47,372 nt of DNA, taken from contig JANXXI010000321.1 in assembly GCA_025350695.1 (NCBI GenBank), forward strand, positions 1 to 47,372, in the 5' to 3' direction. The notes below the pieces were generated by a model. It had not been told where the DNA came from. It did not search any database and saw nothing but the letters and a program-made list of their open reading frames with translations. Shown here in pieces: positions 8,237 through 15,063 of this stretch. Made by a program: the position numbers and the translations under genes. This stretch comes from Acidobacteriota bacterium. GTDB lineage: Bacteria; Acidobacteriota; Terriglobia; Bryobacterales; Bryobacteraceae. Positions within the stretch are counted from its first letter, which is position 1. Each line of letters starts with the position of its first letter.

Positions 8237-9357
8237 CAGGCTCCGACTCCGGCGCCTTCTTCCTGCTTTGCTTTTTCGATTTGCACCAACGGAAGAGCCG
8301 GTTTCACGGGATTCTTCAATCGCTCCATGGCTGCTTTACTTGGATACTTACTGAACAGCGTGCCCTTTACGGTGGCGAAGAAGCCTGACCAGGAATTGAA
8401 GGTATCGTGTACCGCCGACGCTTCAAATCCGCTATGCACCATGCAATTGGCGCACTTTGAATTGCCCGACTCCGGTCCATATTGAGCCCACGCCGTTTCT
8501 TCCATCAATTCAGCGAACGTATCCGCGTAGCCATCCTGCATTAAGTAGCAAGGCTTCTGCCAGCCGAACAAATTGTACGTCGGCATGCCCCAAGGCGTGC
8601 AGGAATACTCTCGCAGACCCATGAGGAACTCGAGAAACAGCGGCGACAAATTGATATACCAGCCAGGCTTCCGGTTAGACAAAATGGTATGAAACAATTC
8701 CTTAGTCTTTTCCTTGCCTAAGAAATTCTGCTGGTCGGGAGCCTTGTCGTAGGAGTATCCAGGCGAGAACATCATGCCCTCCACACCTAGTCCGGTCATG
8801 TCATCAAAGAAGTCGCGGACGCTCTGCGGATCGGCCCCATCGAACAGCGTGGTATTGGTTGTCACCCGGAAGCCACGCTTCACGGCTTCCTTAATGCCTT
8901 CGGCCGCAATCTCGTAGCCCCCCTCTTTGCAGACGGAAAAATCGTGATGCTTCTTCTGGCCGTCCATGTGGACGGAGAAGGTCAAGTACTTGCTAGGTTC
9001 GAACAGGTGGATTTTTTCTTTCAGCAGTAGGGCGTTGGTGCATAAGTAGATGTACTTTTTGCGGGCTACCAAGCCCCGCACAATCTCGTCGATCCTGGGA
9101 TGCATCAGCGGTTCGCCGCCGGGAATGCTGACCATCGGCGCGCCACATTCGTCCACTGCTTTGAAGCATTCTTCGGGCGACAATTCGCTTTTCAAAATAT
9201 GGGCCGGGTACTGGATTTTTCCGCATCCGGCACATGCCAGGTTGCAGCGGAAAAGGGGTTCCAGCATCAGCACTAATGGGTAGCGCCGACGCCCTTCAAG
9301 CTTCTGCTTCAGGACGTAGGTCGCAACTGTCCACATTTGCGAGATCGGGATGGGCAT
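8236..9357 (-). CDS. hpnH: Adenosyl-hopene transferase HpnH (radical SAM)
   Basis: A 373-residue radical SAM enzyme with C38-x3-C42-x2-C45 in 'LFRCNLACAGCGKIQYPA', which binds the [4Fe-4S] cluster. HpnH adds the 5'-deoxyadenosyl radical to diploptene, the first step of making C35 (side-chain-extended) hopanoids. Further HpnH signatures are 'PMVSIPGGEPLMHPRI', 'YIYLCTNALLL', 'YLTFSVHMDGQKKHHD', 'MMFSPGYSYDKAPDQ', 'GWQKPCYLMQDGY' and the C-terminal 'KCANCMVHSGFEASAV'. Length matches the family. It starts 22 nt after the PIG-L-like gene and is coupled to the downstream 132-residue gene. Other hopanoid genes (shc, hpnG) are not in the window. Confidence 0.95.
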   Translation of the reverse strand: MPIPISQMWTVATYVLKQKLEGRRRYPLVLMLEPLFRCNLACAGCGKIQYPAHILKSELSPEECFKAVDECGAPMVSIPGGEPLMHPRIDEIVRGLVARKKYIYLCTNALLLKEKIHLFEPSKYLTFSVHMDGQKKHHDFSVCKEGGYEIAAEGIKEAVKRGFRVTTNTTLFDGADPQSVRDFFDDMTGLGVEGMMFSPGYSYDKAPDQQNFLGKEKTKELFHTILSNRKPGWYINLSPLFLEFLMGLREYSCTPWGMPTYNLFGWQKPCYLMQDGYADTFAELMEETAWAQYGPESGNSKCANCMVHSGFEASAVHDTFNSWSGFFATVKGTLFSKYPSKAAMERLKNPVKPALPLVQIEKAKQEEGAGVGA

Positions 9358-9379
9358 TCCCTTTTATTATCGCGCGAAA

Positions 9380-10090
9380 CTACCAGATTGTCTTCAGTTC
9401 CATTCTCGTTAGATCGCTGACTTGGAACAAATCCTTGGAGGTGAACCCTTCGGCCAGAGCGACGCCTGCCCGAGCGCCGAGGTACGCGAGCGTTACCCGG
9501 CGGCGGGCGAGTAGCGATTCGAGAGCGGTAAAGCGGGTGGCATAGCATGCTAGGGCTGCGCCCACGGCTTCAAAATTCGCCGAGGCATCCACGACGAACT
9601 GCGGATTATCATCCGTGGTGAATATCACACGATCAGGGCGGTGAGGCGCCGAGTAATCGTCCACTGCTGGGATGCCCGAAAGCACGCAGGCTTCCCAACC
9701 GAGTTCGGCCGTGTAGTGCTGCTCCGGATTGCGTCCATAGAGCGGTGGAAGAATTAACGTCTTGGGACGGAGGCGGCGGATCGTGCCGGCAATCGTCATG
9801 CGGGCGCCGACAGTGTTTTCCAGGCGTGCGTCGGGCATGGCGAGGGTGCCGCGCCACAAGAGGCCGAGGCAATCGCCAGCTTTTTTCGATTCTTCGAGGC
9901 GGCCTTCTGGTAAGCCGGAACCGGTCATCTCGCCGCGGGTCAGATCGAGCACGCCGACCTTGTTTCCGTCGGCGGCCATCCTATGGAGCGTGGCTCCGCA
10001 ACTTAGCTCGACATCACCCGGTTGAGCTCCGATGGCCAGGATGTCCAATTCGGGTACGTTTGCGAAATCGATGTCGGTGTTCCAGAACAT
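9380..10090 (-). CDS. PIG-L/LmbE (BshB1-like) deacetylase homolog with altered zinc site
   Basis: A 236-residue protein of the LmbE/PIG-L family, nearest in appearance to BshB1 (N-acetylglucosaminyl-malate deacetylase of bacillithiol synthesis): 'ELDILAIGAQPGDVELSCGATL', 'KVGVLDLTRGEMTGSG', 'APHRPDRVIF'. The usual metal motif AHPDD reads AQPGD here (His to Gln at 23, Asp to Gly at 25; Asp26 kept). The usual RHPDH reads RNPEQH (about 120-125). Two of three expected zinc ligands and the catalytic aspartate therefore appear lost, so deacetylase activity is doubtful. The ATG at 10090, preceded by AAGGAATACAAA, is preferred over a TTG at 10123. First gene of the hpnH operon. Confidence 0.82.
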   Translation of the reverse strand: MFWNTDIDFANVPELDILAIGAQPGDVELSCGATLHRMAADGNKVGVLDLTRGEMTGSGLPEGRLEESKKAGDCLGLLWRGTLAMPDARLENTVGARMTIAGTIRRLRPKTLILPPLYGRNPEQHYTAELGWEACVLSGIPAVDDYSAPHRPDRVIFTTDDNPQFVVDASANFEAVGAALACYATRFTALESLLARRRVTLAYLGARAGVALAEGFTSKDLFQVSDLTRMELKTIW

Positions 10091-10258
10091 TTTGTATTCC
10101 TTATGATACGATGCGAGTGTCAATTTGCACCGAGTCGCCTAGGTTATATCGATTCAAATGGCCTGTTTGTTTGGCAGGGACCATGCTTTGAAAGTCCACT
10201 GGGATTCGGCAACTAGACCCAATCAATAGCAATTCAGAATCGGGCCAGAACGATACCC

Positions 10259-10594
10259 TTACGACTCGAAGATTGTGGAAACTTTCGCCAGCACTTCGTC
10301 CATGATGGTCTCGGGAACCGTTTCCAGTCTCTTTCCGCCACGAGCGCCGAGATCGAGCGCTCTTGGCTGATCGCATCGGACGACGCCCGTCGACCGAGTT
10401 CCGGCTCCCGTTAGTGGCACGGCGAAACCCGCAGCCCGCGCGAAATTGCCACCACTCGTAATAGGCACGACTACGGGAACCTTGGTTACGCGGTTGAACG
10501 CTTCAGGCGAAACAATCAGGACCGGACGGCGCCCACGCTGTTCATGTCCTTCCGTAGGATCGAGAGCAACCAGCCAGATTTCACCGCGCTTCAT
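10259..10594 (-). CDS. mazF: MazF/ChpB-type endoribonuclease toxin
   Basis: A 111-residue PemK/MazF-fold toxin: 'MKRGEIWLVALDPTEGHEQRGRRPVLIVSPEAFN', 'VPVVVPITSGGNFARAAGFAVPL', 'TGVVRCDQPRALDLGARGGKRLETVPETIMDEVLAKV'. These match the ChpB-like MazF branch (sequence-specific mRNA interferases), including the RCDQPR strand near the active site. Its ATG overlaps the antitoxin stop by one base (TGATG), the usual coupled arrangement. Length is typical and the gene appears intact. Confidence 0.93.
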   Translation of the reverse strand: MKRGEIWLVALDPTEGHEQRGRRPVLIVSPEAFNRVTKVPVVVPITSGGNFARAAGFAVPLTGAGTRSTGVVRCDQPRALDLGARGGKRLETVPETIMDEVLAKVSTIFES

Positions 10595-10851
10595 CAGATG
10601 AGTTCACTGCCAACGCGTTTATTTCTAAGCCATTCACGATCCGGCTTTGAACGCGCGGCCTTGGGATCGCATTGGGCTAAAAGTTCGTTTAGAGTGTACC
10701 GGCGCTTTGGCCGTGGCTGCACTACTAGCCGGCCGCCTTCAATCGCTATGCCCACCTGCTCGCCGGGCTGCAGGCTAAGGATGTCGAGTAAAGCTGGAGG
10801 AACCGCAAGCATGACAGAGCCGCCGACCTTTCTTAAGTTTGTTGTGTACAT
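10594..10851 (-). CDS. mazE: MazE/AbrB-type antitoxin
   Basis: An 85-residue antitoxin: an N-terminal AbrB/MazE swapped-hairpin domain ('NLRKVGGSVMLAVPPALLDILSLQPGEQVGIAIEGGRLVVQPRPK', 5-49) that binds DNA, and a C-terminal tail ('YTLNELLAQCDPKAARSKPDREWL') that would wrap and neutralise the toxin. It lies directly upstream of the MazF-like toxin with a one-base overlap. Such antitoxins repress their own promoter, expected in the short gap upstream (10852-10900), which contains AT-rich TATACC/AGTATAAC sequence. Confidence 0.92.
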   Translation of the reverse strand: MYTTNLRKVGGSVMLAVPPALLDILSLQPGEQVGIAIEGGRLVVQPRPKRRYTLNELLAQCDPKAARSKPDREWLRNKRVGSELI

Positions 10852-10908
10852 TCCACGCGCTCCAATAGTTATACCTTAGTATAACACTTGGCGGCAACTG
10901 CTATCTAT

Positions 10909-11577
10909 TTACCAGTGGTATTCCCGGCGATTGCGGTAGCGATCTTCGGTCCCCATCAGCTTGATCAAAACCATGCCGGCCAAAAATCCGCCGATATGAG
11001 CGAACCATGCCACGCCGCCGTGGCTAATGCTCGATGTTCCAATGCTGCCGACGCCGCTAAATAGTTGGATCACGAACCAGTAGAGCAGCATGAAAACCGC
11101 GGGAATTTCCATGGTGGTGAAAAAGATAAAGATTGGCACGAGGGTCACTATGCGCGAGTGTGGAAATTTGATCAAGTAGGCGCCCATTACGCCGGCGATA
11201 GCGCCGCTAGCGCCAACGGTGGGAATCCGTGAACCGGGGCTGGCCAGCACCTGCACCAAACCGGCCGCAATTCCGCAAAGCAGATAAAACAGCAAGAAGC
11301 GCGGATGCCCTAATACATCTTCCACATTGTCCCCGTAAATCCACAAGAACCACATATTGCCGATCAGGTGCAGCCAACCGCCATGCAGAAACATGGAGGT
11401 CAGTAGATCCAGATATTCAAATTTGGCAGGGACAATGCCGTAAGTAGTAATGAAATGGTTCAGAGAAAAAGGTTCCAGCGAAAATTGGTAGAGGAAGATT
11501 AGAATATTAAGCGCGATGATCGCGGCCGTCATTAACGGTTTGCCGTAGCTGGGCTGTGTGTCGCGTAGAGGGATCAT
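10909..11577 (-). CDS. Rhomboid family intramembrane serine protease
   Basis: A 222-residue polytopic membrane protein with about six hydrophobic segments. Rhomboid motifs are present: 'HGGWLHLIGNMWFLWIYGDNVED' (H65, N74), 'GASGAIAGVMGAYLI' with nucleophile S124, and the catalytic histidine H194 in 'WFAHIGGFLAGM'. Rhomboids cleave transmembrane helices of substrate proteins; the substrate here is unknown. The start ATG overlaps the stop of the PfkB kinase gene by four bases, so the two form a coupled unit. Confidence 0.94.
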   Translation of the reverse strand: MIPLRDTQPSYGKPLMTAAIIALNILIFLYQFSLEPFSLNHFITTYGIVPAKFEYLDLLTSMFLHGGWLHLIGNMWFLWIYGDNVEDVLGHPRFLLFYLLCGIAAGLVQVLASPGSRIPTVGASGAIAGVMGAYLIKFPHSRIVTLVPIFIFFTTMEIPAVFMLLYWFVIQLFSGVGSIGTSSISHGGVAWFAHIGGFLAGMVLIKLMGTEDRYRNRREYHW

Positions 11578-12518
11578 AGAGCTCGCAGTTGGAAATCGGA
11601 ATGTGACCGCCGCTCTGCCTTGGCCATTAATGCCTGCGCTTCGGCCACACCCTTAATACCGCCACGAGCCCCAATCGCGGTGCAGTTCAATGCCGCCATG
11701 GCGTTCGAAAAATCAAGGGTGTCGCGCATCTCCATGCCTTGCAACACAGCATAGCAAAAGGCCCCGTGGAAAACGTCTCCCGCGCCGGTTGTGTCCATGC
11801 AATTGACGACGAAGGCCGGTGAATAAACAAATTTTCCGTCGATGCGGGCAAGCGAGCCATGGGCGCCTAGCGTCATCGCCGCACAGCGCATTCCATATTC
11901 TTCCTGAATCATTTCCAAAGCTTTGAAGGGGTCGCGTTCATTGGTCCAGCCTACTGGAAACTCGCTGGACGCAACCAGGTAATCCACATTGGGAAGAACC
12001 TTGTCGAAGCCATGGTAGATCGTGTCCACGTCGACGGTTACGGGAATTCCATGTTGATGGGCGATCTTCGCAGCTTTAGCGACGGCGGGCGTATCGTGCG
12101 CGTCAATATGAAGCATTGCCGAACAGGTGATCATTTCCGGCTTGATCTCCGACGGATCCATCCGCAGGCTCTCTTCACGGCGCCAGAACACCGTACGCTC
12201 CCCCGTGCTGTGATCGATGATGATGTAGGCCGATTGATTGGCGCACCCTTTTCGCACCTGCACATCGTCTAGGTTAATTCCGGTGCGGCTCAAGCTATCC
12301 ATCTGGATGCGGCCGCGTTCATCGTCCCCGCAGGTGCCGATGTATTTAACGCGAAGGCCGAGTTTGGCGCAGGCAACCATGGCGCTGGCAACCTGTCCCC
12401 CGGGGCTCAGAATCTCATCGGTAAACGGCTCCTTGCCAGCATAGGCCGGAAACTTTGGAACAATCAAAAGCGTGTCGGTAGCATTTAAACCAATACCCGT
12501 TATATCGAACTGAGCCAT
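11574..12518 (-). CDS. PfkB/ribokinase family carbohydrate kinase
   Basis: A 314-residue kinase starting at MAQFDITGIGLNATDTLLIVP, the position where PfkB proteins usually begin. A TTG at 12575 would add 19 atypical residues but has an AGGA box at suitable distance, so the start is not certain. Domain signatures are 'SPGGQVASAMVACAKLGL' near the N-terminus (sugar-binding lid) and 'DTTGAGDVFHGAF' (242-254), with catalytic base D248 and the anion hole. It phosphorylates a sugar or nucleoside with ATP; the substrate cannot be told from sequence. It overlaps the rhomboid gene by 4 nt and is divergent from the first permease gene. Confidence 0.9.
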   Translation of the reverse strand: MAQFDITGIGLNATDTLLIVPKFPAYAGKEPFTDEILSPGGQVASAMVACAKLGLRVKYIGTCGDDERGRIQMDSLSRTGINLDDVQVRKGCANQSAYIIIDHSTGERTVFWRREESLRMDPSEIKPEMITCSAMLHIDAHDTPAVAKAAKIAHQHGIPVTVDVDTIYHGFDKVLPNVDYLVASSEFPVGWTNERDPFKALEMIQEEYGMRCAAMTLGAHGSLARIDGKFVYSPAFVVNCMDTTGAGDVFHGAFCYAVLQGMEMRDTLDFSNAMAALNCTAIGARGGIKGVAEAQALMAKAERRSHSDFQLRAL

Positions 12519-12659
12519 AAACTTCTTGAATGTAGCATGGCGCGGCTCCGTTTTCTCTAAAAACTCCTGGGTCAAATGCTATCCTAATCAGGGTAGTTCG
12601 GAAGTTGATCCCCGTTGCCGATCCTCAAATGAAAGCAAGCTGCTAGGAGAGTTTTTTTC

Positions 12660-14852
12660 TTGAATCCAAATCCCGTCGCAAAGACAACGAAAATCGTGGT
12701 TGCCTCCACGGTCATGTTGTCTTTCATTTCCTTTTGGAGAGCGGCCGCCATCGTTTTGTGCGATCTGGCATCGTCTTCGTTTTACGCCGGCGGCATCGCC
12801 GAAGCCGCGGTTGGGCGCTCGGCTCCTTGGTTCATCCTGGGCATCATGTTATTCGGGTACGCGATTCGAGCTTTCTATCTTGAGAGCTGCAGCATGTTTG
12901 TCCGGGGCGGCGTTTATCGCGTGGTGCATGAGGCGATGGGCGGTACGCTGGCAAAATTCGCAGTCTCCGCGCTGATGTTCGACTATGTGCTGACAGGCCC
13001 AATTAGCGGAGTAAGCGCGGGCCTCTACCTTGCGGGACTAATCAACGAAATTGCCGAGCTTAGCGGGCACCATGAATTCAAAGTTCCGGCGCAAGGTTTC
13101 GCTGCGATGCTTGCTATTGTCATTACGATATATTTCTGGTGGCAGAATACGATTGGCATGCACGAATCCAGCACCAAGGCGCTGCGGATCATGCAGCTTA
13201 CTACCATCATGGTGGGAATGCTCATCGTTTGGGCGATTGTTACGCTTTTCATTAAGGGCGCGCAGCCGATCACGTACCCGACCTCTGAAAACATAAAATT
13301 CGGCGCGAATGCATTAGGTTGGTTGAAGCATTCTTCGCTTCCCAATATCTGGCCAATTGCGGTGATGATTGGGTTGGGCCATTCGCTGCTGGCCATGAGC
13401 GGCTTTGAAACCTTGGCCCAAGTGAATCGTGAAATTGCCGATCCCAAACATGAAAACTTGAAGAAGGCCGGCAATGTAATTTTCGTTTATAGCTTGGTGT
13501 TCACCACGCTTGTTAGCTTCCTGGCGGTGATGTTCATTCCCGATAAGGAACGAACGGGGATTTATATCGACAACCTGATCAGCGGTATCGCGATGTACCT
13601 CGCCGGTCCGCTCTGGGCCAGGCTAGGCTTTCACGGATTTGTGGTTGTGGTGGGAACCATCATACTGGCGGGCGCGGTGAATACTTCGATGGTTGGTTCA
13701 AATGGTGTTTTGAATCGCGTGGCCGAAGACGGAGTGCTTCCGGATTGGTTTCGCAAACCGCACCCCAAGTTTGGCACGAGTTACCGCATGATCAACATGG
13801 TTGTGGTCCTGCAAATTCTTACTATCATTCTTAGCCGTGGCGACATGGTTCAGCTTAGCGAAGCCTATGCTTTCGGTGTGGTGTGGAGCTTCTCCATGCT
13901 GGCGCTCAGTTTGTTACTGCTGCGATTCAAACGTCCTGGCGGGCGCGAATATAAAGTGGGTTGGAACGTTATCGTCAGCGGAAGGGAAATCCCTATCGGT
14001 CTTGGGTTGATCACCGCTTTCCTGTTTCTGCTCGCGCTGACTAATCTATTCACAAAGGAAATCGCCACAGTGTCCGGCTTGTTGTTCACGATGATCTTCT
14101 ATATCATGTTTCATTTTTCGGAAAAGTACAATCTGAGGAAAAATGCGGGTGTTGTCAGCGGCCATGAGAAGTTTCAGGTGGAAACGCAGGAAGAGGTTTC
14201 ACACATTCGTCCCGGCTGTGTACTTGTACCCGCCAGCAACCCCAACTTGCTGGAACACGTTCGCAAGGCAATTGATAAAACCGACGTCCGGCGCATGGAC
14301 GTGGTTGTACTCGCGGTGAAATTTTCCAAGGATGAACTTGAGGCCGACCAGATGTTCTCCACCGATACGCAAGGTTTGTTCACGCAGGTTGTGTCTCTGG
14401 CTGAAGCGGCCGGTAAGCACGTGGAATTGGTCGTCATCCAGGCGCCGCACGTGACGCAATCCATCGTTGAGACGGCGGCTCGGCTGAAGGCGTCCACGGT
14501 TGTCATGGGTAGTTCCGGCAGAATGTCGATCGACGAGCAGGCCAAACACTTCGGCGATCAATGGGAAAAGCTTCCTGAAAAACTACCCATGGCGCTGCAA
14601 ATTGTCGACCGGGAAAATGGAGAATCCAAGTTCTTCAACCTGGGGCCCCATCCGCCGCGCTTGTGGCCCGAAGATGTCGATCTGCTGCACCGTCTCTGGC
14701 TCACGATGAGCAGCGAGCAGGAAGGACACAAGGTGCATCATCGCGACGTGGTCAGTTTGGCATTGCGCCGCTTGGAAAGGGATGCAGCTAAGGGCGAGAA
14801 CTTCAATTCGGAGTTACAAAACCTGGTCGATCAGCCTCGCGAATCCAACTAG
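12660..14852 (+). CDS. APC superfamily permease with C-terminal universal stress (USP) domain, copy 1
   Basis: A 730-residue protein: about 12 membrane segments (about 15-490) with APC-superfamily features ('FVRGGVYRVVHEAMGGTLAKFAVSALMFDYVLTGPISGVSAGLYLAG', 'MSGFETLAQVNREIADPKH', 'NTSMVGSNGVLNRVAEDGVLPDWF'), then a cytoplasmic USP-like domain (about 525-640) containing 'VVMGSSGRMSIDEQ', resembling the USP nucleotide-binding loop, and a C-terminal 'GPHPPRLWPEDVDLLHRLWL' block. Substrate is unknown: an amino acid or cation is possible. The start TTG at 12660 follows a good GGAG box (CTAGGAGAGTTTTTTTC). It is a close tandem paralog of the gene at 15064-17244. No riboswitch-like sequence is visible in its own short leader. 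Confidence 0.9.
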   Translation: MNPNPVAKTTKIVVASTVMLSFISFWRAAAIVLCDLASSSFYAGGIAEAAVGRSAPWFILGIMLFGYAIRAFYLESCSMFVRGGVYRVVHEAMGGTLAKFAVSALMFDYVLTGPISGVSAGLYLAGLINEIAELSGHHEFKVPAQGFAAMLAIVITIYFWWQNTIGMHESSTKALRIMQLTTIMVGMLIVWAIVTLFIKGAQPITYPTSENIKFGANALGWLKHSSLPNIWPIAVMIGLGHSLLAMSGFETLAQVNREIADPKHENLKKAGNVIFVYSLVFTTLVSFLAVMFIPDKERTGIYIDNLISGIAMYLAGPLWARLGFHGFVVVVGTIILAGAVNTSMVGSNGVLNRVAEDGVLPDWFRKPHPKFGTSYRMINMVVVLQILTIILSRGDMVQLSEAYAFGVVWSFSMLALSLLLLRFKRPGGREYKVGWNVIVSGREIPIGLGLITAFLFLLALTNLFTKEIATVSGLLFTMIFYIMFHFSEKYNLRKNAGVVSGHEKFQVETQEEVSHIRPGCVLVPASNPNLLEHVRKAIDKTDVRRMDVVVLAVKFSKDELEADQMFSTDTQGLFTQVVSLAEAAGKHVELVVIQAPHVTQSIVETAARLKASTVVMGSSGRMSIDEQAKHFGDQWEKLPEKLPMALQIVDRENGESKFFNLGPHPPRLWPEDVDLLHRLWLTMSSEQEGHKVHHRDVVSLALRRLERDAAKGENFNSELQNLVDQPRESN

Positions 14853-14894
14853 TACCATCCGATTCTCATTGAATCTTTACTTCATTTGAAGTAT

Positions 14895-15015
14895 TCTAAA
14901 CAGTAGCCGAGCTCCACCCAGGAGACGGGGGACCCAACTTTTGGGGCGCAGTGGGGATTTGATCCTCACAGGGTACTTTCAAGCCCTAGCCCGTCAGCTA
15001 ACCTCGTAGGCAAAT
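14895..15015 (+). promoter_or_regulatory. Candidate c-di-AMP (ydaO/yuaA-type) riboswitch aptamer
   Basis: The gap between the two permease genes carries, in order, the conserved ydaO-class blocks: a GAGCTCC...GGAG hairpin (about 14909-14924), GGGGGACCCA (14928-14937), TTGGGGCGCAG (14941-14951), a GTGGGGA/TCCTCAC hairpin (14951-14969), AGGGTACTTTCAAGCCCT (14970-14987) and CCGTCAGCTAACCTCGTAGGC (14991-15011). The last block is nearly invariant in the family. ydaO aptamers bind c-di-AMP and usually switch expression off, often for potassium or osmolyte transporters and cell-wall enzymes. Exact ends are estimates. The regulated gene is the permease starting at 15064. Confidence 0.9.
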
Positions 15016-15022
15016 TTGAGAG

Positions 15023-15063
15023 CTGTCCCTTGGGCATTCGGGACAGACGAGGAGCGTTGTCCC
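15023..15063 (+). promoter_or_regulatory. Mutually exclusive hairpins around the permease-2 ribosome binding site
   Basis: The direct repeat TGTCCCTTG occurs at 15024-15032 and 15058-15066. Between them, GGGACAG (15040-15046) can pair with the upstream copy (CTGTCCC, 15023-15029), leaving the Shine-Dalgarno GAGGAG (15049-15054) free. Alternatively GGGACA can pair with the downstream copy (15058-15063), closing the Shine-Dalgarno into a 12-nt loop next to the TTG start at 15064. This sits directly 3' of the aptamer and fits an expression platform acting on translation. Pairing is seen; switching is inferred. Confidence 0.6.

Noticed and set aside
12576-12659. A second c-di-AMP aptamer upstream of permease copy 1
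   Set aside because: The 84-nt leader lacks both the GGGGGACCCA and the CCGTCAGCTAACCTCGTAGGC blocks and is too short for a complete aptamer.
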